From Paracoccus saliphilus (GTDB lineage Bacteria; Pseudomonadota; Alphaproteobacteria; Rhodobacterales; Rhodobacteraceae): a stretch of 64,000 nt of DNA. This document shows positions 17,928-26,055 of the stretch, in pieces. The stretch covers positions 1,054,001 to 1,118,000 of the forward strand of contig NZ_CP067140.1 in the NCBI RefSeq assembly GCF_028553805.1, in the 5' to 3' direction. The notes beneath the pieces are model-generated. The model was not told where the DNA came from. It searched no databases and worked only from the letters and a program-made list of their open reading frames with translations. Every line of letters begins with the position of its first letter. Position 1 is the stretch's first letter. The position numbers and the translations under genes are program-made.

Positions 17928-18923
17928 GATGCAAGGAACCTCGATCCTGACATTTTCTGCGGGCGGCGTTTCGACCAGTTCGAACGTGGTTTCCAGCATC
18001 GCCGAAACGTTCTGCTCCGTCATGCCCACATTCTGGGGAAGAAGGGCGGCGAAGGGATCCCAATCGAAACAGCCCAAGCGTATGTCATCGGGACCAGGTC
18101 GCTGTTCGTTCAGCCAATGGATGACACCTTCCAGCGTTATCGTTGAATTCACGAACAGGCCGGAGCGGTCGGCAAGCGTTTTCGTCGTCATCGCGGCGAT
18201 GGCTTTGTGCGGCGAATATCCGGGCATGATGATCTGATCCGATGGGACGGGCAACCCGATCTGCCGATGCGCCGCCTTGAAACCACGCAATCTTTCGGCC
18301 GTGTTGTGATCCTGGCTGCGCCCGCCGATGAACCAGAGGGGGGTGATTTCGCCGAAATCGCGCTTCATTCGGGACAGGATCAACGACGCCAGGTCACGTG
18401 CCCCCGTGAAATTGTCCGAAACGATCGACGGCGCGTTACGGCCCGGAAGGTCCAGGTTGATGGCACGCACGCCGGCTGCCGCGCAGAATTCGCCGATCCG
18501 GTCGGCATCGGTGGCGCCGGTGACAATGAGGCATTCAGCCTGGTAGGAGATCAGCTCGCGAGCGGCTTCGAATTCCAGTTCGGGATCGCGTTGGGTGCAG
18601 GTTATGACCGGAAACAGTCCCCGGGCGCGGGCCATGATTTCGAACTGTTCGGCAATGGCGCCGAAATAACGGTTGTCGTATTTCGGAACGATCATGCCAA
18701 TGATGCGGGATCTCTCGCGCCGCAACAGGCTGGCCTGCAGGTTGACCGCATAGCCTTGCTCGGCCGCGATCCGCGACACGCGCTTGGCCAGCTTCTCGCT
18801 GATTCGCCGCTTTTTCCACGTCCCGTTGAGGATCGAACTCACTGCGCTTGGGCTGGTGCCCGCAATCTCTGCCAGGTCGTATATCGTTGGTCGCTTTGCG
18901 GAATTTCCGTCACTCTCGGCCAT
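17892..18923 (-). CDS. LacI-family transcriptional regulator of the pentitol cluster
   Basis: 343 residues. The helix-turn-helix is PTIYDLAEIAGTSPSAVSSI (about residues 13-32), followed by a hinge helix (LQASLLRRERS) and a periplasmic-binding-protein-like effector domain (IGMIVPKYDNRYFG onward). The ATG at 18921-18923 is chosen because it places the HTH at the normal distance from the N-terminus. It is divergent from the sugar importer; a perfect inverted repeat lies between the two genes and is the obvious operator. The 3' end overlaps the AraC-type gene by 36 bp on the other strand. Confidence 0.92.
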   Translation of the reverse strand: MAESDGNSAKRPTIYDLAEIAGTSPSAVSSILNGTWKKRRISEKLAKRVSRIAAEQGYAVNLQASLLRRERSRIIGMIVPKYDNRYFGAIAEQFEIMARARGLFPVITCTQRDPELEFEAARELISYQAECLIVTGATDADRIGEFCAAAGVRAINLDLPGRNAPSIVSDNFTGARDLASLILSRMKRDFGEITPLWFIGGRSQDHNTAERLRGFKAAHRQIGLPVPSDQIIMPGYSPHKAIAAMTTKTLADRSGLFVNSTITLEGVIHWLNEQRPGPDDIRLGCFDWDPFAALLPQNVGMTEQNVSAMLETTFELVETPPAENVRIEVPCILREIGGPATAR

Positions 18924-18971
18924 GTTTCCCCGATCTGAGATGGCGGCCCAAGACCTGCCGGATAGCTTATC

Positions 18972-19000
18972 TTGACAGGATCGGGTCGGATCTGCAATCA
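18972..19000 (+). promoter_or_regulatory. Candidate promoter of the pentitol operon
   Basis: A perfect TTGACA (18972-18977) is followed after 17 bp by CAATCA (18995-19000), a weak -10 box. The LacI-type operator starts 8 bp further on, where bound repressor would block initiation. Confidence 0.4.
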
Positions 19001-19008
19001 TGCTACAT

Positions 19009-19032
19009 CGATTGAGCACACATGCTCAATCG
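19009..19032. promoter_or_regulatory. LacI-type operator, perfect 10-bp inverted repeat
   Basis: CGATTGAGCA (19009-19018) and its exact complement TGCTCAATCG (19023-19032) flank the spacer CACA. It lies in the 258-bp gap between the LacI gene and the importer, directly after a TTGACA box. The symmetry and position fit a repressor operator of the adjacent regulator. Confidence 0.7.
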
Positions 19033-19181
19033 GTGGCGCTACCTGGAGGAGGTGGCGGGAGGGAGGCGAGATGATGCCATTGGCCATCCGTATCCTGATC
19101 GCGTTGCGGCAGGGCCCGGCGCTGTCTGGATCCCGCCCGACGATCCTGCCGGGTGTTCGGGATAAGTGGAGGAAATACGAG

Positions 19182-20231
19182 ATGAAAATCAGACATTCGA
19201 TCGCGACCGCTTCGGTCGTGGCAACCGGCTTTTTTGCCGCGGCGGCGTCCGCTCAGGATGCGGCCACCGTGGCCTTCCTGATGCCGGATCAGGCATCGAC
19301 CCGCTACGAGGAGCATGATTTTCCGGGCTTCAAGGCAGCCATGGAAGAACTGTGCCCGGATTGCGAGATCGTCTATCAGAACGCCAATGCGGACGCGTCC
19401 TTGCAGCAGCAACAGATCAATTCGGTCATTGCGCAGGGTGCGAAGATCATCGTGCTGGATCCGGTGGATTCCGCAGCTGCCGCCGGCCTGGTGCAGATCG
19501 CCCATAGCCAGGATGTGAAGGTCATTGCATATGACCGTCCGATCCCGGATGTGCCCGCCGATTACTATGTCTCCTTCGACAACAAGGGGATCGGTGAGGC
19601 CATAGCGCAGTCCCTGGTCGATCATCTGAAGGCCGAGGGCGTGCCCGAAGGGGCAGGAGTGTTGCAGATCAACGGCTCGCCCACCGATGCGGCGGCGGGG
19701 TTGATCCGCGACGGGATCGATGTGGCACTGGATGGGTCCGAATACGAGACATTGGCCGAATACGACACGCCGGATTGGGCGCCCTCCAAGGCGCAGGAAT
19801 GGGCGGCAGGGCAGATCAGCCGTTTCGGCGACGAGATCATCGGTATCGTCGCTGCGAATGACGGAACGGCGGGCGGCGCGATCGCGGCGCTGAAGGCGGC
19901 CGGGGCCGATCCGCTCCCGCCGGTTACCGGCAATGATGCGACCATCGCAGCATTGCAGTTGATCATCTCCGGGGATCAGTACAACACGATCTCGAAACCT
20001 TCCGAGATCGTGGCGCGTGCTGCCGCCGAAGTGACTGCCACCTTCCTGAAAGGCGAGACTCCCGAGGCCAAGACGACACTCTATGACACGCCGTCCGAGC
20101 TGTTCGTTCCCGCTGTCGTCACGCGCGAGAACATCAAGTCCGAGATTTTCGACAAGGGTATCCAGACACCGGAAGAAGTCTGCACCGGCGATTATGCCGA
20201 GGGCTGCCGGGAATTGGGCATCCTTCAGTAA
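19182..20231 (+). CDS. Sugar ABC transporter periplasmic binding protein (RbsB/XylF family)
   Basis: 349 residues with a Sec signal peptide ending ASAQ near residue 24. The mature part (VAFLMPDQASTRYEEHDFPG) and the QQQQINSVIAQGAKIIVLDP block are typical of pentose/hexose binding proteins, closest in style to XylF. GGAGG 10 bp before the ATG at 19182 decides the start. First gene of a plus-strand operon with ATPase, permease, dehydrogenase and kinase. The downstream ribulokinase-type kinase suggests ribitol or another pentitol as ligand. Confidence 0.92.
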   Translation: MKIRHSIATASVVATGFFAAAASAQDAATVAFLMPDQASTRYEEHDFPGFKAAMEELCPDCEIVYQNANADASLQQQQINSVIAQGAKIIVLDPVDSAAAAGLVQIAHSQDVKVIAYDRPIPDVPADYYVSFDNKGIGEAIAQSLVDHLKAEGVPEGAGVLQINGSPTDAAAGLIRDGIDVALDGSEYETLAEYDTPDWAPSKAQEWAAGQISRFGDEIIGIVAANDGTAGGAIAALKAAGADPLPPVTGNDATIAALQLIISGDQYNTISKPSEIVARAAAEVTATFLKGETPEAKTTLYDTPSELFVPAVVTRENIKSEIFDKGIQTPEEVCTGDYAEGCRELGILQ

Positions 20232-20285
20232 CCGAATGTCACGGCGCGCGTTCAGGTGCGCGCCGCCATCATGGAGGAACACCGC

Positions 20286-21086
20286 ATGGTCTCAAGCCAA
20301 TCCACCAAAGGTGAACCGCTTCTCAGGCTGCGCGGCGTGTCCAAGCAGTTCGGGGCGGTCTCGGCGCTAACCGATATCGATCTGGACATTCACGCCGGTG
20401 AGGTCGTGGCGTTGGTCGGAGATAACGGCGCGGGAAAATCCACGCTGGTCAAGACGCTGGCCGGGGTTCATCGACCCACGGCGGGGAGCATCGAGTTCAT
20501 GGGCAAGCCGGTGACTTTGGATAACCCCGGCACCGCCCTGGATATGGGCATCGCGACCGTCTTTCAGGATCTTGCACTCTGCGAGAATCTGGACGTGGTC
20601 GCCAACCTGTTTCTTGGACATGAATTGTCGCCCTGGGTGCTGGACGAGGTGCAGATGGAGGTGCGTGCCTGGACGCTGCTGCAGGAGCTGGCGGCACGCA
20701 TCCCCTCGGTCCGCGAACCCATCGCCTCGCTTTCGGGCGGGCAGCGCCAGACGGTCGCCATTGCACGCTCGCTGCTGCTGGAGCCCAAGATCATCATGCT
20801 GGACGAGCCGACCGCCGCGCTTGGGGTCGCGCAGACCGCCGAGGTGCTGAACCTGATCGAGCGGGTGCGTGAGCGGGGGCATGGTGTCGTGCTGATCTCG
20901 CATAACATGGAGGATGTGCGTGCCGTGGCCGACCGAGTGGTCGTACTGCGATTGGGCCGCAATAACGGCGTTTTCGATGCCGATACCTCGAACGAGGAAC
21001 TGGTCGCCGCAATTACCGGCGCGTCCGAGAACTCGGTCTCGCGCCGCCGGGCTCGCAAACTTGAGGAAGTGGATCAATCATCATGA
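20286..21086 (+). CDS. Sugar ABC transporter ATP-binding protein, single domain
   Basis: 266 residues with one ATPase domain: Walker A GDNGAGKST, signature LSGGQRQ, Walker B IIMLDEP, switch His in LISHNMEDV. Many sugar importers of this class use a tandem 500-residue ATPase; a single-domain form must act as a homodimer, as in FrcA-type systems. GGAGG 8 bp upstream supports the ATG at 20286 over earlier ones. It overlaps the permease start by four bases. Confidence 0.92.
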   Translation: MVSSQSTKGEPLLRLRGVSKQFGAVSALTDIDLDIHAGEVVALVGDNGAGKSTLVKTLAGVHRPTAGSIEFMGKPVTLDNPGTALDMGIATVFQDLALCENLDVVANLFLGHELSPWVLDEVQMEVRAWTLLQELAARIPSVREPIASLSGGQRQTVAIARSLLLEPKIIMLDEPTAALGVAQTAEVLNLIERVRERGHGVVLISHNMEDVRAVADRVVVLRLGRNNGVFDADTSNEELVAAITGASENSVSRRRARKLEEVDQSS

Positions 21087-22327
21087 CCGAAGAAAAAATC
21101 CCTGCCGCGCTGGACCGGTCCGACAGCCGGGTCCGCCATGATGAAGGCATCATTGGTGCGATCCGCGCCTTCGCCGATCGCATTCGTTCGGGCGATCTGG
21201 GGATGCTGCCCGTTGCCGTCGGTCTCGTGCTGATCGCCACCGTGTTCACCTCGTTGAACCCGGTCTTCCTGGCACCGAACAACCTCGTGAACCTGCTGTT
21301 CGATGCCGCGGCCGTCGGTTGCATCTCGCTTGGTGTCGTCTGTGTCCTGCTGTTGGGGCAGATCGATCTGTCGATCGGTTCGATGAGCGGGCTCGCCTCG
21401 GCATTGATGGGGGTGCTGTGGGTCAATATGGGGCTGCCGGTTCCGCTGGCGATCCTTGCGGCACTGGCCGCAGGGGCCGTGACCGGGCTGGTCTATGCCA
21501 GCTTCCTGAACCGGTTCGGGATGCCCAGTTTCGTTTCGACGCTGGCCGGGCTGCTGGCGCTGCTGGGGATGCAGCTTTACCTGCTTGGCTCCACCGGCTC
21601 GATCAATCTCAACTACAACTCGGCCCTGGTCCGCTTTGGCCAGATCATGATCATGCCGGCCTGGCTCAGCTATCTGCTGGCGATCTTGCCGGGGGTGATC
21701 AGCGTCGTCTTGGGGCTGCGCGCCATGCGCCGCCGGGCCGAGGCCAACCTGTCCAATCCGGGGTTGAGCGTGCTGTTGGCCAAGGCGGGCCTGCTGACCG
21801 CCGCGCTTCTGATCGCGGTCTTCTATCTGAACACGGGCCGCGGTGTGCCTTACATGTTCGGGCTGTTCGTTCTGCTGGTTGTTATCATGAACTATGCGCT
21901 GACCCGCACGAAATGGGGCCGCTCCATGTTTGCCGTTGGCGGCAATACCGAGGCCGCCCGCCGCGCGGGCATCAATGTCAACCGCATCCGCTTGTCGGCC
22001 TTCATGCTGTGTTCGACACTTGCCGCTCTTGGCGGGGTGCTGTCGGCGGCGCGGCTGGCCTCGTCCAGCCAGCAGGCGGGAACCGGAGACGTGAACCTGA
22101 ACGCCATCGCTGCGGCGGTGATCGGGGGGACCTCATTGTTCGGCGGACGCGGATCGGCCTGGTCGGCGCTGTTGGGGGTGCTGGTCATCCAGGCGATTTC
22201 GAACGGGCTGACGCTGCTCAATCTCAGCTCGTCGCTGCGCTACATGATCACCGGCGCCGTTCTGGCCATCGCGGTCATCGTCGACTCGCTGGCCCGTCAA
22301 TCCCGCGCAAGTCATGGCCGTGCGTGA
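21083..22327 (+). CDS. Sugar ABC transporter permease (XylH/RbsC family)
   Basis: 414 residues with roughly ten to twelve membrane helices, longer than RbsC and similar to XylH. Hallmarks are [20 protein letters not shown] near residue 90 and the [19 protein letters not shown] loop near 285 that contacts the ATPase. Its start overlaps the ATPase stop (ATGA). Confidence 0.93.
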   Translation: MTEEKIPAALDRSDSRVRHDEGIIGAIRAFADRIRSGDLGMLPVAVGLVLIATVFTSLNPVFLAPNNLVNLLFDAAAVGCISLGVVCVLLLGQIDLSIGSMSGLASALMGVLWVNMGLPVPLAILAALAAGAVTGLVYASFLNRFGMPSFVSTLAGLLALLGMQLYLLGSTGSINLNYNSALVRFGQIMIMPAWLSYLLAILPGVISVVLGLRAMRRRAEANLSNPGLSVLLAKAGLLTAALLIAVFYLNTGRGVPYMFGLFVLLVVIMNYALTRTKWGRSMFAVGGNTEAARRAGINVNRIRLSAFMLCSTLAALGGVLSAARLASSSQQAGTGDVNLNAIAAAVIGGTSLFGGRGSAWSALLGVLVIQAISNGLTLLNLSSSLRYMITGAVLAIAVIVDSLARQSRASHGRA

Positions 22328-22349
22328 CCCGAGAAACAGGAGAGAAATG

Positions 22350-23078
22350 ATGGCTGAACTGATGACAGGCAAGGTCGCGGCGATCACCGGCGCGGCCTCG
22401 GGGATCGGGCTGGAATGCGCGAGAATGCTGCTGGCGGAAGGGGCGACGGTCGTGCTGATCGACCGAGCCGGGGACAGGCTGGAAAAGCTGTGCGCAGAGC
22501 TTGGGCCGAAAGCGAAACCGCTGGTCATCGACCTGCTGGACGGCGCGCAGGTAGACGGGATGGCGGGGCGGATCGAAGAGATCGCCGGGCCGCTGGACAT
22601 CCTGCATGCCAATGCGGGCGCCTATATCGGCGGGGCGGCGGCCGAGGGCAATCCCGATGACTGGGACCGGATGCTGAACCTGAACATCAACGCGGCTTTC
22701 CGCTGTGTCCGCGCTGTCCTGCCCGGCATGATCGAACGCAAAACCGGCGATATCATTTTCACCTCGTCGGTGGCGGGCGTGGTTCCGGTGGTGTGGGAGC
22801 CGATCTACACGGCCTCGAAATTCGCGGTGCAGGCGTTTTTGCATACGACGCGGCGGCAGGTTTCGCAGCATGGTATCCGCATGGGCGCGGTGCTGCCCGG
22901 TCCGGTCGTGACCGCGCTTCTGGATGACTGGCCCAAGGCCAAGATGGAAGAGGCGCTGGCCAATGGTTCACTGATGCAGCCCAAGGAAGTGGCCGAGGCT
23001 GTGCTGTTCATGCTGAGCCGTCCGCGAAATGTCGTCATCCGCGACCTCGTCATCTTGCCGAACAGCGTCGATCTGTAG
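22350..23078 (+). CDS. Short-chain dehydrogenase, ribitol 2-dehydrogenase-like
   Basis: 242 residues. The NAD-binding motif TGAASGIG is at about residues 13-20, NAG near 85, the catalytic Ser in TSSVAG and the YTASK pair near 155. Family members oxidise polyols. The order importer, SDR, FGGY ribulokinase fits ribitol to D-ribulose to D-ribulose 5-phosphate. Two adjacent ATGs (22347, 22350) are possible; AGGAG spacing favours the second. Substrate is inferred from the kinase motif; D-arabitol or xylitol are alternatives. Confidence 0.88.
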   Translation: MAELMTGKVAAITGAASGIGLECARMLLAEGATVVLIDRAGDRLEKLCAELGPKAKPLVIDLLDGAQVDGMAGRIEEIAGPLDILHANAGAYIGGAAAEGNPDDWDRMLNLNINAAFRCVRAVLPGMIERKTGDIIFTSSVAGVVPVVWEPIYTASKFAVQAFLHTTRRQVSQHGIRMGAVLPGPVVTALLDDWPKAKMEEALANGSLMQPKEVAEAVLFMLSRPRNVVIRDLVILPNSVDL

Positions 23079-23106
23079 CGGTTGATTTTCCACAAAGGTG
23101 GTTTCC

Positions 23107-24768
23107 ATGTCTCAAGACCAATCCAAGGGTGCGGTGGATGCGCTGTTTCTTGGCGTCGATGTCGGTTCCGGCAGTGCGCGTGCGGGCATCTTCGACGCGA
23201 CGGGCCAGATGCTTGGCTCGGCCAAGCGCGATATCACCCTGTGGCGCGAAGGCGCCGACATCGCCGAGCAATCCAGCGACGATATCTGGTCCGCAGTCTG
23301 TGCTTCCACGCGCGAGGCAGTGGGCAGGGCCGGGATCGATCCGGCGCGTGTGGCGGGGATCGGCTTTGACGCCACCTGCTCGCTGGTCGTTCTGGGCGAG
23401 GGTGGCAGGCCGGTCTCGGTCAGCGCCTCGGGCGATGATGCGCGCAATATCATCGTCTGGATGGATCACCGCGCCGTCCATCAGGCCGAACGTATCAACG
23501 CGACGGGCCATCCGGTGCTGCGCTATGTCGGCGGGGTGATCTCGCCCGAGATGGAAACGCCCAAGATCCTGTGGCTCAAGGAGAACATGCCGCAAAGCTA
23601 TGGCAAGGCCCGGCAGTTCATGGATCTGGCGGATTTCCTGACATGGCGAGCAAGTGGTGACCTGGCGCGATCGACCTGCACCGTGACCTGTAAATGGACC
23701 TATCTGGCCCATGAGAACCGGTGGGACGCGGATTATTTCCGGCGGATCGGCCTGGCGGAACTGGCGGATGAGGATTTTGCCCGGATCGGCCAGCAGGTCG
23801 TCGCCCCCGGCACGCCGCTAGGGCAGGGGCTGACAGCTGAAGCGGCGGCGGAAATGGGCCTTCGTCCGGGAACACCCATCGCGGCGGGTCTTATCGATGC
23901 CCATGCGGGCGGGATCGGCACGGTCGGGGTCGAGGGCAGGCCGCAAGACAACCTTGCCTATGTATTCGGCACGTCCTCCTGCACCATGACCTCGACCGAC
24001 GAGCCGGTTTTCGTGCCCGGAGTCTGGGGCCCCTATTACCAGGCGATGGTGCCGGGGTTATGGCTGAACGAGGGCGGGCAATCCGCCACCGGTGCGGCGA
24101 TCGACCAACTCCTGTCATTTCATCCCGCCGTCGGTGAAGCGGAAGAGGCGGCCCGCAAGGCCGGCCAGTCGTTGCCGGTCTGGCTGGCAGGGCAGGCAAG
24201 TGCGTCTGCCTCGCCGCTTTCGGCGGCCATCGACCTGGCGGACGGGGTGCATGTCGTGCCCGAGTTTCTCGGCAACCGCGCCCCCTTCGCCGATCCGCAT
24301 GCCCGTGCGATGATCGCCGGGTTGGGCATGGAGCGCGATGTGCGAGACCTCGTGGCTCTCTATATAGCGGGAATTAGCGGCATCGGATACGGATTGCGCC
24401 AGATCATCGAGACGCAGGAACAGGCAGGGGCAAAGGTCCAGCGGATCGTGATTTCGGGCGGGGCAGGCGAACTTGACATCGTGCGGCAGCTTTTGGCGGA
24501 TGCGGTGAATATGCCCGTGTTGACCGTGACCGCCGAGCAGCCGGTTCTTCTTGGTTCTGCCATCCTTGGGGCTCTGGCCGCAGGTCATTTCCCTGACATG
24601 ACGCAGGCGATGGGATCGATGTCGCATATATCGCGGGAATACCGGCCCGATCCGGCAGAGGCGCGTCAAGCGCATGAGGATCGCTATCGCGCCTTTCGCT
24701 GCCTGCAGGAAGCGGGGCGGAGGGTCAGGCAAAAGGATTGGTCTGGGATGCCGCAGCCATCCGTCTGA
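23107..24768 (+). CDS. FGGY-family carbohydrate kinase, D-ribulokinase type
   Basis: 553 residues. Two actin-like ATPase halves: the N-terminal phosphate loop is FLGVDVGSGSARAGIFDATG, the C-terminal one VISGGAGELDIVRQL with the FGGY-type region. The motif TCSLV (in FDATCSLVVL, about residue 97) is the published signature of D-ribulose kinases in this family. It would make D-ribulose 5-phosphate, feeding the pentose phosphate pathway. AAAGGTGG six bases before the ATG at 23107 supports that start over a GTG nine bases upstream. Last gene of the pentitol operon. Confidence 0.92.
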   Translation: MSQDQSKGAVDALFLGVDVGSGSARAGIFDATGQMLGSAKRDITLWREGADIAEQSSDDIWSAVCASTREAVGRAGIDPARVAGIGFDATCSLVVLGEGGRPVSVSASGDDARNIIVWMDHRAVHQAERINATGHPVLRYVGGVISPEMETPKILWLKENMPQSYGKARQFMDLADFLTWRASGDLARSTCTVTCKWTYLAHENRWDADYFRRIGLAELADEDFARIGQQVVAPGTPLGQGLTAEAAAEMGLRPGTPIAAGLIDAHAGGIGTVGVEGRPQDNLAYVFGTSSCTMTSTDEPVFVPGVWGPYYQAMVPGLWLNEGGQSATGAAIDQLLSFHPAVGEAEEAARKAGQSLPVWLAGQASASASPLSAAIDLADGVHVVPEFLGNRAPFADPHARAMIAGLGMERDVRDLVALYIAGISGIGYGLRQIIETQEQAGAKVQRIVISGGAGELDIVRQLLADAVNMPVLTVTAEQPVLLGSAILGALAAGHFPDMTQAMGSMSHISREYRPDPAEARQAHEDRYRAFRCLQEAGRRVRQKDWSGMPQPSV

Positions 24769-24858
24769 ATGGATGGGCAAACAGATGGGGCAGTGCTAGA
24801 ACGGCGGCTTGTGACACAGAATATTGCCCTTTGGGCATCATGGGATCGCTTTGCCGAG

Positions 24859-26001
24859 ATGACACCAGCAGCGCGGATCAACGCAGCTATCGGGCTGCTC
24901 GATGAGATACTTGACGGTCGTCCGGCCGAGCAGGTCCTGCTGCGCTGGTCGCGGGCCAGCCGCTATGCGGGGTCGGGGGATCGCGCGGCTGTTCGCGATC
25001 TGGTTTACGAGGCCTTGCGGCGTCGCAACAGCCTGGCTGCGCTTGGCGGCAGGCTGTCGGGCCGGGGGCTGATGATCGGGCTTTGTCGCGAGGCCGGGCA
25101 GAATCCCGACGAGGTGTTTACCGGCGCCACCTATGCCCCGGAGCCCCTGAGTGAAGAAGAACGGGCGGCAGCTGGCGGCGAGGCCGAGGACTTGCCCGAC
25201 TGGCTCTTGCCGTTGTGGCGCCATTCGCTCGGGGCGGATGCCGCTGCGGTCGCAAGGGCGATGGGCGCGCGCGCACCGGTCTGGCTGCGCGTGAACCCGT
25301 TGCGCGGAACGGTAACAGAGGCCATGGCCATGCTCGCCGAGGACGGGGTCGAGGCCGAAGCCTCGCGCGACTTGCCCAGTGCCCTGCGCGTCACCAGCGG
25401 AGAGCGGCGCGTCAACGGAAACCGCGCCTATCGGGAGGGGTTGGTCGAGCTTCAGGACCTGTCGCCGCAACTGGCCTGCGCGGCCCTGCCATTGCGTGAA
25501 GACGACCGGGTGCTGGATTACTGCGCGGGAGGTGGCGGCAAGGCCCTGGCGCTGGCTGGTCGTCAGTCCCAATTGCGGCTCTTTGCCCATGATGCGGAAC
25601 CTGCCCGAATGGGCGATCTGCCGGCACGGGCCAAGCGGGCGGGAACGCGTATCGAGCAGGTTTCACAACCAAAGGGCGTGTTTGACCTGGTGCTTGCGGA
25701 TGTCCCCTGTTCTGGTTCGGGCACCTGGCGGCGCACGCCGGATGCGAAATGGCGATTGACTGAAGCCATGCTGGAACGACTGTTCGAGACACAAGCCGAA
25801 ATCCTTGATGAAGCGGCAGGTCGTGTCGCGCCTGGCGGGCATCTGGCCTATATGACATGCTCTCTCCTGAAGCCAGAGAACGAGGCCGCGATCGATGCGT
25901 TTCTGGCTCGGAATGCAGGCTTCACGCAAGTCTCCCGGCAGCGCTGGACGCCGCTGACAGCGAGCGACGGTTTCTTCATGGCACTCCTGAAACACAACTA
26001 A
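24859..26001 (+). CDS. RsmB-like 16S rRNA (cytosine-C5) methyltransferase
   Basis: 380 residues. An N-terminal NusB-like helical region (residues 1-120) precedes a Rossmann methyltransferase domain. The two catalytic cysteines lie in DVPCSGSGTW and MTCSLLKPEN, the pair used by m5C RNA methyltransferases. SAM is bound by the segment LDYCAGGGGKALAL. I place the start at the ATG at 24859 (MTPAARINAAIGLL), which matches the usual N-terminus; an in-frame ATG at 24769 directly abuts the kinase stop. The exact rRNA target is inferred from the family. Confidence 0.88.
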   Translation: MTPAARINAAIGLLDEILDGRPAEQVLLRWSRASRYAGSGDRAAVRDLVYEALRRRNSLAALGGRLSGRGLMIGLCREAGQNPDEVFTGATYAPEPLSEEERAAAGGEAEDLPDWLLPLWRHSLGADAAAVARAMGARAPVWLRVNPLRGTVTEAMAMLAEDGVEAEASRDLPSALRVTSGERRVNGNRAYREGLVELQDLSPQLACAALPLREDDRVLDYCAGGGGKALALAGRQSQLRLFAHDAEPARMGDLPARAKRAGTRIEQVSQPKGVFDLVLADVPCSGSGTWRRTPDAKWRLTEAMLERLFETQAEILDEAAGRVAPGGHLAYMTCSLLKPENEAAIDAFLARNAGFTQVSRQRWTPLTASDGFFMALLKHN

Positions 26002-26055
26002 TAGTTGTGTTTAGGTCTCGTCTTCCATTAATGGAATTTTAACGATTCGGCCCTT

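Noticed and set aside
18972..19181. Longer in-frame N-terminus for the pentitol binding protein
   Set aside because: It would run through the operator and lacks a ribosome site; the ATG at 19182 has GGAGG and yields a proper signal peptide.
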